In this document: positions 8,480 to 18,789 of the stretch, in pieces
How the letters are laid out: every line of letters starts with the position of its first letter
How positions within the stretch are numbered: position 1 is the stretch's first letter
Source: Actinidia chinensis
Lineage: Eukaryota > Streptophyta > Magnoliopsida > Ericales > Actinidiaceae
Assembly: GCA_009663005.1 (NCBI GenBank)
Contig: VIGQ01001655.1
Location: forward strand, 15,001-40,000
Reading direction: 5' to 3'
DNA: 25,000 nucleotides
Made by a program: the position numbers and the translations under genes
Notes under the pieces: model-generated
The model's input: only the letters and a program-made list of their open reading frames with translations
Told to the model about the DNA's origin: nothing
Databases searched by the model: none

Positions 8480-10215
8480 AATAAAAATTTTATAAAATCA
8501 TAATTGACTAGTCCAAGGTATAAAGAAGAATTGTCAAAAAAACTGGTTTGAAGAAAACACTATTTCAAAATTTAATTTTCTTACACTTCAGCCAAATTTT
8601 GACAAAAGATACTTTTTTAGAAAACTTGTTTCTTATGATACCCTATATATTCTTTCTACTCTTAGACTCAGTGTACTAAACGATAATGTAATTAAGCAAA
8701 TATAGTATGCCATGAATGCGGAATATTAAATTTAAATTTTTAATTATACGATCGGAACCCGATGGACAATTACTTTAGCTTACAAGCAAGCACGGAAACA
8801 AATAACGTGAAATATGTATAAGGTGAGTTTTGTTATGTTCTATATATTTAAAAGTAAAAATTTTATGAGTAAAGCATGTGTGATTTTTTTTTTAACATGG
8901 TGATGCTTTATGGATAAATGCAAGTTATGTTTTAAATGTGCTATGAATTATAAAAAATGATTACTTTAGAAAAATATATTTTAGACGACACATGGTTTGC
9001 ATGGTGCTTCGACCGTTAGGAAAAAAAAATACAGCAAGAGGTAATGTAATAAGGTGGATCATAGCTAGATGATTATAAGTGATATCATGTCATATATTAT
9101 ATTGCGATCGCTCTCTAATTATTGGTGATCGTTTGAATTGATGAATGTGTTGCAAGTGTCAATCAAATATAGTTTTTAAATCTTGATATAAAATCAAGGA
9201 AAATTAGCCTAATTGAGCCAATGATTTAGTAAAATGACTGTAAAAGTTAAAATTATTTCACGTTGAAATGAATTTGTGATACATTAATTTTATTGCAATA
9301 AGTATATTTTATATAACTTGATTCACACTAACCTAGTATTTAAAATATAATTGCATGTAACAATTTCAAGTAATAAGAATGAGATTGAGCGTGACTAAAG
9401 GCAAATGGCCTTAGTCAGTTTTTATTGTCCATACTATGTACTTAGTATAGAAATGTTAATTCTTTTGAACGGTATAATTTTGTTGGCGGTTGTGCCAGAC
9501 TTGTGGTAGAACCATAGTTGTAAATGTTTATATTAGTAAGAATGTAAAGATATTTGTATATTTTTAATGTCACGTAAGCTCTAGTTAATTTAATTATGCT
9601 TTTGCATATACTATGGCATTCAATTATAAACATCTTAATTGGTAGAAAAATTCCTAAATTAGTTGAGTAGGCTTTAGTGGGTGAACGTCACTGGCTGATC
9701 ACGATGACAAATGTACTAAGAGTGGACCCATATATATAAATGAGTTGGATCGTAACAAGATTACCTCCCTGACATTAAAAAATATATGCGCATGACTCAC
9801 TTTTAGGTTTTTAACATTTTGCAGTTATCTCCTGGTGTTAGAAACCAATTTAATTGAAAGTGAGATATAGCATTATTTTGAGATTTTGTGCATATTTTTT
9901 ATAACATCTCAAAATAGAATAATAACAATTAATATGTGACAAAGGCAATATCCTTTTTAAAAACAAAGGTCAAATCACAATGCTATTTGCAAGAGTCCAT
10001 CAATAACGATATAAACAAATGGTCTTACTTAAATTAGTAAGATCTTGTATGGTATAAGCTACTATAAGCTACAAGGTTTAGTTAAAGCTAAATGTAACCG
10101 TCAGAGAAAAACAAAAATTTAAAAATCATATTATACATATTAGCATCTCCAAGTCTTGTGCCTTTTGGTAACTTCTTGTATTTCCTTCTTTTTTATTAAC
10201 AAATTTTCTTAGAAA
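8480..10215. other. AT-rich intergenic DNA with few landmarks
   Basis: No gene is visible. A short hairpin GACTAAAGGCAAATGGCCTTAGTC occupies about 9392-9415, written here as GACTAA-AGGC paired with GGCC-TTAGTC around an AAAT loop; such hairpins occur near ends of some plant DNA transposons. A diverged copy of the 4440-4489 repeat lies at 9979-10027. The rest is featureless AT-rich sequence. Confidence 0.5.
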
Positions 10216-10218
10216 ATG

Positions 10219-10348
10219 ATTTTATACTCCTAAAATTAATTTCTACACTCCGAATAGGAGTTCAGAAATCAATACCATTGGTATTTATTTCTGCACTCCT
10301 ACTTTTATAAAATTCGGAATGTAGAAATCAATTTAGGAGTGTAAAAAT
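10219..10348. mobile_element. Small fold-back element, about 130 bp
   Basis: The left arm contains ACTCCTAAAATTAATTTCTA, then CACTCCGAAT and GAGTTCAGAAATCAATACC. The right arm reads GGTATTTATTTCTGCACTCC, then ATTCGGAATGTAGAAATCAA and TTTAGGAGTG, which is the inverse order and complement. The two arms meet at a nearly loopless centre near 10277. There is no coding capacity and no clear target duplication. It is similar in arm sequence to the element at 7120-7233. Confidence 0.78.
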
Positions 10349-10850
10349 TACTTCCCTTTTTCTTTTCCTATCAAAAATATAAAAATAGCAGCTCAAATAA
10401 ACATGTTACTAGGGATTTTTGAATCTAAGTCTTGTTAGTTGGACTGCTGCTAAAAAAAAAACTTGGCTATAAAGAAAAAGTCATTTAAGTCCTAACTTAA
10501 ATTTATGTTGAAAATCCCCCAAGCTTCAGCCCCCGTGATTATTCCTCTCATTAGAAAAGTTTATATTTTCACAACCAAAACCAAAGTAAAAAGGTAAAAG
10601 TACCCCACAAAAAGACTCTTTCTGGAGAACAAATATTATTTTTACTTTGAAGTTGAATTTGGCAGATTAAAAATCTAGTCGGTTAGATTAGATAACAAAT
10701 CCAATCGAGCTAAGTCAGATTATATCTGTGAAATTTATTTACAAAACGGATATGCGTTTTGAATTAACACTTATATTTATGTTTTTCATGATTACCCCTC
10801 ATATTATAATTTTAATTAAATAAACAAATTGATGGATTAATAAAAAGTAT
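10349..10850. other. AT-rich intergenic DNA, nothing identified
   Basis: No coding frame, terminal repeat or RNA gene could be supported. A (TA)n run at 10853-10870 leads into the T-rich tract that follows. Confidence 0.55.
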
Positions 10851-10852
10851 TA

Positions 10853-11460
10853 TGTATATATATATATATAAATTTTTTAATTTTTTCTATTTTTTTGATA
10901 TTTTTCCCCTTCCCTCCTATTTTAAATCTTTATCTAAAATTTTTTCTGTATTTTTTTTCTTCTGTTTTTTCCTTGTTTTTTTATTTTTTCTCTATTTCTC
11001 TCTTTTTTTTTCTTGTTATTTTTACTGTTTCTGTTTTAATCCCAGTTTTTTAATTTTTTTTAATGATATATTACTATACTCAGAATTTTTTAATTGTTAC
11101 TTTTTTTTTTATTTTTCCCCTTCCCCACCTTTTTTAATTTTTATCTAATTTTTTTCTTTTTTCTGTATTTTTTTCTTCTGTTTTTTCCTTGTTTTTTTAT
11201 TTTTTTCTCTATTTATCTACTTTTTTCTGTTTTTTCCTTGTTATTTTTTACTATTTTTATATACTATTCTGTTTTTAACAGTTTTTAAAATTTTATTTTT
11301 TTACTTTATTTTTCTTATTTTTTCTTTTTTCATGTTTATTATTTTAAAAAAAAAATCATGTTTTATTACTTTTTACCTTTTTTCATCTTTTTTCATTTTC
11401 TTTTCTTTTTTCTGTATATATATATATTTTTTTTCTTTTTCTTTTTACTTATTTATCAAG
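10853..11460. repeat. T-rich low-complexity tract with a 211-bp tandem duplication
   Basis: The plus strand is overwhelmingly T for about 600 bases. TTTTTCCCCTTCCC starts at 10901 and again at 11112. Both copies continue in the same order with TTTTTTCTGTATTTTTTTCT, TCTGTTTTTTCCTTG and TTTTTTCTCTATTT, so the tract partly consists of two tandem units of 211 bp. Phe-rich reading frames at 10852-11148 and 11094-11288 come from the base composition and are not genes. Confidence 0.85.
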
Positions 11461-12030
11461 GAAAATGGTATTTGGTGTAGGTATTGCTTAATTTACGTAT
11501 TATGGACATTTTAATAATTTTAAACTAATTCCATACCCCCTGAATTTGTAATAATGGTGTGTGTAATATTACAAATCTAGCCAATTTGATGAATTATATA
11601 TCCAAACATCAAGAGAGTCAATAAAAACTATATTAATGGGTCTCACATGATTAAATTCCGTATCGATATTCTTATGTCCAAAACAAACATGCTCGAAGTT
11701 CCGATTTTAAAGATTTTACACCCGCACAAGACTCTACACTTATCTCATTGTTAGTAGTCCCACTCCAAAATAGGAACTCCAATAGGTCCCTTTTAAATAG
11801 CACACATCATTTTAACTATTCAAATGATGAGTATGACATAAAGGAACCTAATTGAATTTCAACACATTTGTAATACTTTATACACTGTCAAAGTTTATTG
11901 ATCGAATTTCTTGAATAATTAAAAAAAAAAATTGGAAAAAATGTGTAATTGATCATTATCTTGTATCCAAAAGATTTTTTCAATCTATATACCCTTCGTC
12001 ATACATTGGAATAAACATTGTACGATAAGT
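11461..12030. other. AT-rich intergenic DNA with a diverged repeat copy
   Basis: The end of this stretch (about 11975-12025) resembles 4560-4620, sharing CTTCGTCA, ACATTGGAATAAACAT and a following ACGA. Otherwise I see no gene or element boundary. Confidence 0.45.
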
Positions 12031-12033
12031 GCT

Positions 12034-12400
12034 AAGAGCATGTGCAACAGCCTATCCTACTTGATTATTTTAGTCAAATAGCTCGCATTCCAAATAAACT
12101 CTCCAACAACATAGCTAAGAAGCTCAACCCTTTAAATTACTACAGTGCCTCGGTGGAAGGGACGAGAAACAACAGATTCGCTAACCCTTCAAAAATTGGG
12201 TTTTCTTCTCTCTCTAACAATTCATTTTCTTCTTCTGGTCCACAAATGTCGTCCAACCTGGTCCTCTTCTTCCTCTTTCGCCTCCTTCAGAGTGATGAGT
12301 CACATCATGGCCAAGGGGGCCATGGCCACCCTCATTTTTTGAAAAATTTCCTATTAGTACCTCTAATTATTAAATATTCGCATGATAATACCGAATGAAC
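12034..12400. other. Possible one-ended MITE remnant, no supported gene
   Basis: GAGCATGTGCAACAGCC at 12034 resembles the GAGCATCTCCAACAGC terminus of a widespread plant MITE group, and CTACAGTGCCTCGG further in fits the same style. I cannot find the inverted right end. An open frame of 118 codons at 12042-12398 crosses this boundary. It has Ser-rich composition and no known domain, so I do not call it a gene. A short hairpin ATGGCC-AAGGG-GGCCAT lies near 12307-12323. Confidence 0.3.
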
Positions 12401-12639
12401 CCTTATTTTTTTTAGAGTTCTATATCCACTAACTCCTCAACGTCTTGTGTTTATACTCCAGTTTATATGGTAGAAGGCCCCAATTTATATTATAAAATCA
12501 CATTACATTTGAATTCAAAAATTTATCCTCTTACTATCTACGGCTGAAATCATTTGAGTTGATCCCTTAGTTCCATATTTCACATCAAAATTATTTTTTC
12601 TACTTAAAAATTCACTTTAGTCCTCACTTCTCCTATCAC

Positions 12640-13610
12640 TTTTTACTTTCTCTCTCCATCATAACTCTCACTATCTCTCTCCCATCACTTTTACATTCAA
12701 AAACACCCCTTTTATTTTTTTAAATACTCTTTTATTTTTATTTTTTTACTTTCACTCCCGAATTTATATAATATTTTTTTTAGTAAAATTTTATAACCCT
12801 TTATTTTATTTTATTTATTTTAATACCTCTTAATTTTTCTTTATACTTTCACTTCCGAAGTTTTTAATATCAAAACATTAATGATAAAATTTCATAATTT
12901 TCTTTAAATAATCTCCTTATGTTTTTTATAAAGAAAAAAATATGAATCAAGATTTTTAATATTTTTTAAAATTTTGGTTGGTTGATGGTTATATGTTATT
13001 TATTATCTGAGTCTTTTTTTTAATACCCCTTTTTTTTGTGATTCTTTTTTTTTTACTTTCACTACTGAATTTTTATATAAAAAAATATAAAATATATAAT
13101 TTTTTTTGATGAATATTGATTCGAAGTTCTTCTTCGTTCATGTTGAATTTACCTTACTATATTGATACATGAAAATTATTATTTTTTATGTATTTTTTTT
13201 GATAAAAATCAAACATTTGAAAAATACATTATTAATTTTGAATGTATAGTTCCTCAAATAACCATAAAAATAACTATTAACCCATCGAAATTTTTTAACA
13301 AAATATTAAAATTTTAATCCAGATATTTTTTTTATAAAAAACATACATGCCGGACTAAAAAAAATTTATAAAATTTTATCATAATTGATTTTATATAAAA
13401 GTCTAGAAATAAAAGTAAAAATAAAAAAATAAAAGGGTTATACCATTTATCATAATTGTTTTTTTATATAAAAATTCGAAAGTTGAAAATTAGAAGAAAA
13501 AGAATCAAGAGTATTGAAAAAAAGAATAAGTGGTATTGAAAAAAAGAATAAAAGGGTTGAATGATAAATTGTAGTTTGAGAAGAATTAGGGGTAAATATT
13601 GAAAGTAAAA
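12640..13610. repeat. Large degenerate AT-rich inverted repeat
   Basis: The left arm around 12700-12900 has TTTTATTTTT, ACTTTCACTCCCGAATTT, a TATATAA block and TTATAACCCTTTATTTT. The right arm around 13350-13560 carries the reverse complements in opposite order: AATAAAAGGGTTATA, then TTATATAAAAATTCGAAAGT and AAGAATAAAAGGGTT. A further direct copy of the ACTTTCACTACTGAATTTTT module sits near 13050. The arms are diverged and low in complexity, so exact limits are uncertain. It could be a fold-back element or nested copies of one repeat. Confidence 0.5.
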
Positions 13611-13803
13611 AAAAATATCACATCGAGAGGGTGAGGTTGTCAGGGGTTAAAAAAATCAGCTCTCTTATGTTAATTTTAGATTAGATTAATTAATTTTCCT
13701 GAGACTATAACTGAGAGCTACCTTATTTGTAATTATTTTTTTATTTTTATTTGTTCTTCTGCAATGAAAAATCATCAAAAGAGATTTTTATTTTTTTTGC
13801 TTT

Positions 13804-13831
13804 GTGTCCGTGGACACGGGCAAGTTACTAG
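13804..13831 (+). mobile_element. Helitron-type 3' terminus
   Basis: GTGTCC-GT-GGACAC at 13804-13817 is a perfect 6-bp hairpin. It is followed by ten bases (GGGCAAGTTA) and then CTAG at 13828-13831, with a T at 13832. Helitrons end in CTRR, preceded by a GC-rich hairpin about 10 to 12 bases away, and insert between A and T. All three features are met. The 5' end, expected to be TC after an A, could not be fixed, so the element length is unknown. The AT-rich DNA upstream, including the inverted repeat, may be its interior. Confidence 0.6.
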
Positions 13832-14278
13832 TAATATAACATATTATGAGATTGCACGAATCCTATTGGTTTGATTTTATATGAGATGCATATGTCATTT
13901 TTTGATCTTCTATTAAAAAGTATCAAAGTGTCTAATAACATCATCCAATAAATTTCCATAAAATGAAATCTAATCAACTATTTACTAAAGCTCCTATTAT
14001 TAGTTCGAAACATATATAAGACCGCTGGAAAAAGTATAGATTCATTGGTTTTTCTTATTAATTTTTTTATAATGATATGTAACAAATCATTTTAACAAAC
14101 GATTGCATGGAAGCTAAAAACCCTCCTAAATAAAATTTTAGACTTCATCTCTATTCTGAGCATCTCCATGACCTGTCTACCCTCTCTCAATTCTCTCTCT
14201 TTCTCCAATTTGAATCGCAAGCCCTATAGTAATATTTTAAAAGAATATAGTAAAAACTGATATACTTGTTGGAGAATG
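13832..14278. other. AT-rich intergenic DNA, nothing identified
   Basis: The stretch between the Helitron-like end and the next MITE has no coding frame or repeat boundary that I can support. Confidence 0.55.
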
Positions 14279-14494
14279 AGGCTCCGTTTGTTAATGCTTA
14301 AAAGCCACGGGGGGCAGTTTTTTTAAGCTTGCTACTAAAAATGCTAGAATTTTTTGATTTTTTTACTTTATAACTTTATTTTAGCTAAAACTAAGCAAAA
14401 AAGTAAAAGCAAAAAAACAAAAAAGCCAACTTTAATTAATTTTTTTTTTATTTTAATCTAAAAAATTTAAAAAAATTGATGTCAAACAGAGCCT
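14279..14494. mobile_element. 216-bp MITE with 5-bp target duplication GAATG
   Basis: The left end is AGGCTCCGTTTG and the reverse complement of the right end is AGGCTCTGTTTG, one mismatch in twelve. GAATG occurs directly outside both ends, at 14274-14278 and 14495-14499, a perfect 5-bp direct repeat. The interior is AT-rich with no coding capacity. The GTTTG-type ends recall Tourist and hAT MITEs, but a 5-bp duplication fits neither standard (3 bp or 8 bp), so I leave the superfamily open. Confidence 0.8.
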
Positions 14495-14688
14495 GAATGT
14501 AAAAAATGACTAGTTAAATTAACCTATGCTCTTTCTATTAGTTATTGTAACAAAGTCATGATGTCAACAAAAATTGTCATTTTGTGTCTTGAGCTGAAAA
14601 GTAAAATCATTGAACTGGATAGGATGCTCTCGTCTGAAACCACCACTTTGACAGAGTCAACCAGAAATACTTGTACCCCAAGGAGCGT

Positions 14689-15095
14689 AGCTAGAAGTCT
14701 AAAACAGGAAAGGAACAGGGCACAGATTATCAGTTCAACTTTCGTCCATCGTGTCAGACCAGGATCAAAACCAACTTACATTATAATTACGTAATAAACA
14801 TATTAAATTTTACCTAACTGAAAAAGGATTAATTGTGTATATTAATATACTAAAAAACTCTATAGTAGCTGATTAGTATTCAGAAAGTTCATTAAGTAGC
14901 TAGATCCTAGAACTGATATGGGATAGGGCACGGATTATTAAATCAATTTAGTCTTTTGTATCAAACCGTAATGTTATAATTACGTTATTAACTTATTTAA
15001 ATTTTACATAAATAAAAAAATTAATTATACATGGGTTCATTAAGCATATTTATATTATATAAACTTCATAGTAGCGGGTGCCCAAAAAGTCTATT
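14689..15095. repeat. Tandem duplication with a unit of about 209 bp
   Basis: AGCTAGA starts at 14689 and at 14898. The units then share, in order, a GGGCAC(A/G)GATTAT block, TCAACTTTCGTCC against TCAATTTAGTCTT, GTCAGACC against ATCAAACC, ATTATAATTACGT against GTTATAATTACGT, ATTAAATTTTAC against TTTAAATTTTAC, a TAATTGTGTAT/TAATTATACAT stretch and CATAGTAGC-like ends. The first unit has about 15 extra bases. A 78-codon open frame at 14558-14794 ends inside the first unit, is not conserved in the second, and has no recognisable domain. Confidence 0.75.
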
Positions 15096-15492
15096 TTAAA
15101 AAATTTAGGAATGCAATTCACTTTTGTATTCTTATAGAATTAGATTTCTGTTAGTTTATATTTTTGTTTTAGTAGAGGCTATGTTTATTATAAAATATTC
15201 GTTATTCATGTTGCTACATATAAAATCCGAATATTGTTGAATCGTAATCGGTAAGATTTTTTAATTTAAAAATTTATTTTCAAGATTTCAAAATCGAAAC
15301 ATTTGTCCATACAATATTTCATAATTGCAATTCAAATGTTCTCAAACTTATACAATCTAAATCCTCACAAATTGATATACTCTCAAATTTTAAAATTTGT
15401 GTTTGAAAAATTCTCATAATGCCTAATTGATAATTTCACTTGCACACTTAACGTAACTGATGCTAACAACTTACCGAAGCAAAGCATTATCG

Positions 15493-16385
15493 TAGGGCTG
15501 TAAAATAAACTCGAGAAACCGCGAATCCAAACACCGAAAGCGAGAACCGATCCGTAGGTTTTTTATTAGGGTCCGTGGATTAATGGTCCGGACACGGATT
15601 GTGAAAAATTAAAAAACCGTAATTGCGGTTCGGCTCCATGAATTTTTCATAAACAAACCGTGGATTAACCGAAAACCGGACGTGAGATTTTAATATATAT
15701 ATATAGATAAATATTAGGATAAGAATTTAGAATTATAAGTAGTTAACATATTATTGTTACTATCAAACCCTAAATCTACATGAGAGTTCTCTCTCGTGGT
15801 TCATTCAATTCGGCGAACGATTGACCTCCCTCCATCACAAGATATTTATTCATTCTTTGTTTCTCTCTATCTCTCTCTCTAATTCTCTTGGGGCGGGGGG
15901 GGGGGATCATGCAGTCTCATAGTAGAAAATTCTCGTTCGATTCTCCTCTAGGCAAATCAAAATTCCATTCTGTAATCTATTGTAGAGCCTCTTGTAAAAA
16001 CTCGACTCTATCTAGGTTTTTATGTCTACACATAAAAGTCAAATCACTTTCTGATATTAATATTAGCCATGTAATCAGGAGAAAACTAAGAGGGATTAAA
16101 AACATAGCGCCTATTTATTTATCATTTCTTGCTTGGTGTAAAATTTGTAGTCATGTATATTTTTTGTTCCTAATACTTGATTAGCCTAATTTCGTGATAT
16201 TCATGGTGACTGTTCTTTTGTCTCTTGTTTGTGGTTAGATATCAAACACAGAGAGGTAGAATCTGTGCACTGCTAGTTTGTTCAGTTTGATCTACTATGC
16301 AACTGTTATGGTGCTACAATAGATTTTTTTTTTAATTTTGTAAAATGTAACAATCCGTGGATTAACCGTGATCCGAACCGTGAAA

Positions 16386-16422
<37 letters not shown>

Positions 16423-16517
16423 TTGCACACGGATTGTATTTCGTTTAAACCGTAGATTTTTGGTTCGGTTCCTTGGATTTATATCAATCCGGACCAATCC
16501 GGACGTTGACACCCCTA
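15493..16517. mobile_element. hAT-like non-autonomous element, copy A
   Basis: The left end is TAGGGCTGTAAA and the reverse complement of the right end is TAGGGGTGTCAACG, the TAGGG/CAGGG start typical of plant hAT elements. Both subterminal regions are rich in short motifs of the GGTTCGG, CCGTGGATTAACCG and CCGGA type, in inverted orientation across the element. The flanks ATTATCG (left) and ATTATTTCG (right) may be an imperfect target duplication. A 98-codon frame at 15888-16184 lacks any hAT transposase motif. The element is homologous to 21440-22091 in opposite orientation but has about 370 more internal bases. Confidence 0.75.
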
Positions 16518-16960
16518 TTATTTCGTAAATAAGTAGGTTGAGAAAATTTGTATTAGTTGGCTTCTGAGGACATTTTATGGTTAGAAAAAATAGCGAATAA
16601 TCAATATTTATTTTATTACAATTGTTTTGTTGTGCCAAGAGACAAAAATAGAAGTCACACCAAACACACCTACGTCCTCAGTTGCCAGCAATTTTTCATT
16701 ATTAGAGAAAAATATTTTACAAATACAAGTGTTTCTTATCTCTCAAGATCTCTAATTATCCACTGATTTTGCACAACAATACTTAGCCAATGGTAGATAT
16801 TATAGGCTGAGGAAATACACAGTTTTGAGATACATTAATGTAGAAATAGAAGTCTTCTTGAGAGCTCAAAAGCTCCCTGGTGAAGAGCAATCTTGGGAGA
16901 GAGCGCATTGGAAAAAGTAGGTCAAAATTTTGGAATCAAAGCTTGAAGTTAAAAACCATT
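16518..16960. other. Intergenic DNA, nothing identified
   Basis: Two short open frames, one on each strand, cross the right end of the neighbouring element. They show no domain or codon pattern that would support a gene. Confidence 0.5.
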
Positions 16961-17400
16961 ATTCAGCATTTAAGGGCTAGTCCAGAGACCCACCGCCACT
17001 ACCACCACCTCCACGACTGCACAAACCAAACACCGTCGACATCGGTAGGCCCACAAAGAGAGAGGAGAGAAAACGGGATCTGAAAAGAGATCCAACATCA
17101 AAATGCCTGCACAAACACAAACCACAACTAGTATGAGTACAAGACACAGAGAAACCAGTGAGAGATAGATAGATGGAGTCTGGACCACACCCAACCAACC
17201 ACTTTCATCACCACCACTGTGCACGAGCTGTACACACACGAACACATGACGATTTCGCAAAGAGGTAGAGGTCTAGGTAGCGTAAGGGTGGAGGAATGGT
17301 GGATGTTAGGGTTATAGTAGGTTTTGAGTTAGGAGAGGGGAAGAGGAAGGGTAGGGTTAGGGTATGAATATGGAGTTTTTTAGTTTTTTTAGACAAAGGG
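16961..17400. other. GC-richer unrecognised stretch, possible captured or transposon fragment
   Basis: Composition shifts to many CCACC, CACAAA and GAGAGA strings, unlike the AT-rich neighbours. On the minus strand short frames at 16970-17260 and 16977-17198 overlap in different registers and give Cys-, Ser- and Leu-rich peptides with no known motif. The right part contains scattered GTTAGGGTT-like strings. I cannot tell whether this is a gene fragment carried by a transposon or retrotransposon leader DNA. Confidence 0.35.
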
Positions 17401-17419
17401 TACGGATATGATTTGGGTC

Positions 17420-17980
17420 ATGTTTCAGCAAAATCGAACCGGACATTGAACCCGGCACTGATTCAACCACGATTCAACCGGGTTCAACGTTATTTAAAAT
17501 TAATAAATAATAAAAAATTTGTTATTATAAATAATATAAAAATTTATTTTTTTTTACTCATTCAACTAATATGTAGGTATTTTAAAGGTGATTATAGAAA
17601 ATATATTTAAAAGTATCAAAATATTTACATGAAATATTACTAATCGCGGACTCATTATAATAATTTCAATATCTAGAACATAATTTGTCATAAGGTGGTT
17701 TAAATTATATTATCTATCTTGAATATAATAATAATAAATAATATAAAAAATTAATCATAATAAAAAAAAAATATTAAAAAATTTAATTTAAAATTTAATT
17801 CAAAATTTTGGGGCCAACTGCTAAAAATAAAACTTTAATTTATCTTTTAAAAAATCTTGGTACAACCGATTATTGAATTTCTAGTAAAATTAGTTGTATC
17901 GAACCGGTCAGTGCCATTCCCGTTTGAATCGGCCCGTTTTGAACTGACTGTGTTGGTCCAGTTCTGATTAACTATGGTTT
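17420..17980. mobile_element. Possible MITE with GAACCGG-rich ends and AT-rich core
   Basis: The left 70 bases contain AAATCGAACCGG, GAACCCGG, GATTCAACCACGATTCAACC and GGGTTCAAC. The right 110 bases contain the complementary style, ATCGAACCGGTCAG, GAATCGGCCCG and TTGGTCCAGTTCTG. A strongly AT-rich core lies between them. This layout is common in non-autonomous plant DNA transposons. The inverted repeats align only weakly by eye and I cannot fix a target duplication, so the limits are approximate. Confidence 0.4.
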
Positions 17981-18789
17981 GGGTTGGATTTTGTGATTTG
18001 GCTTTGATTTTAGGTATAAGATTCCGGGGTGCGAACCGTGGCCCCTGCGACAGTGATATCTCCAATAGAAATTGGACAAAAGTATAACTTCTATGGTTAT
18101 CCATGGAATTCTGTCGAAGTGAAAATAGGGGATTCTGCTCAAAGAGATACGGGAGGGGTAGGAAGACGATTGGGAGATACTATGCACATCATATAATTTA
18201 GAATACACATTTGGAAACAAGGCACAACAATAATTTATAGGAATTTCAATCCCAACTTTTATTTACATCAGCCAATAAATATAGGGAATGACACTTAGAA
18301 TTTTGTTTACATAAACTCTCTTAATCTTGGCACACTAAGCCCTTTTTTAAGAGGACTATACATGCCAGCTAGAAATTCAACCCTAAAAGCTAGGACATTT
18401 AGACAATAAAACAATCCCTACAATAACTACGTCAGACATGGATTCTAATCATTACAAGTGTAGCTACGAATACCAACAACTACTTCCTTTGTATGTTAAC
18501 TACCTTCTAAACCTGGTACCATGTTTTTCCCATTTTTGTTCATAGCCCATACCAAAATGCATAAGGGCACCGCCTCTTTCTACACCTTCCATCGCTCGAA
18601 AAATAATTATCTTAAAACATTTCGCCATGGCTTGTAAAGGCATGTGTCACCTCGAATGCCTTACTCATGCCCTTGCCATCGAGGTAACGCGGGTGTGCAA
18701 GCTGTCTACAACACAACACTCACCCGTGATCATGTTGAAGGACTGGTGCTAACATACCACCATTACCACAAGAAACCAATTCTTAGTCG
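17981..18789. other. Region downstream of the chromovirus remnant, possible 3' LTR
   Basis: No gene is seen. Because the decayed chromovirus coding region at 18790-19470 reads on the minus strand, its 3' untranslated DNA and 3' LTR would be expected here. The GC-richer stretch near 18580-18740 could belong to it. A purine-rich string GGGAGGGGTAGGAAG lies near 18150. I could not identify LTR ends with TG and CA. Confidence 0.35.

Noticed and set aside
10852..11514. Three Phe-rich open frames resembling membrane proteins
   Set aside because: The hydrophobic run comes from poly-T sequence, and overlapping frames give the same composition.
12042..12398. 118-codon open frame
   Set aside because: It begins at a probable MITE end, shows no known domain, and a second overlapping frame is equally open.
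14558..14794. 78-codon open frame with a charged N-terminal part
   Set aside because: It runs into a tandem duplication whose second copy does not preserve the frame, and no family was recognised.
16970..17260. Cys-, Val- and Leu-rich minus-strand frames resembling a secreted peptide
   Set aside because: Two overlapping frames differ only in register and come from GTGG/CACA-rich DNA; there is no cleavage motif or family resemblance.
17300..17370. Interstitial telomere-like GTTAGGGTT strings
   Set aside because: Only scattered single units occur, with no tandem run of TTTAGGG.
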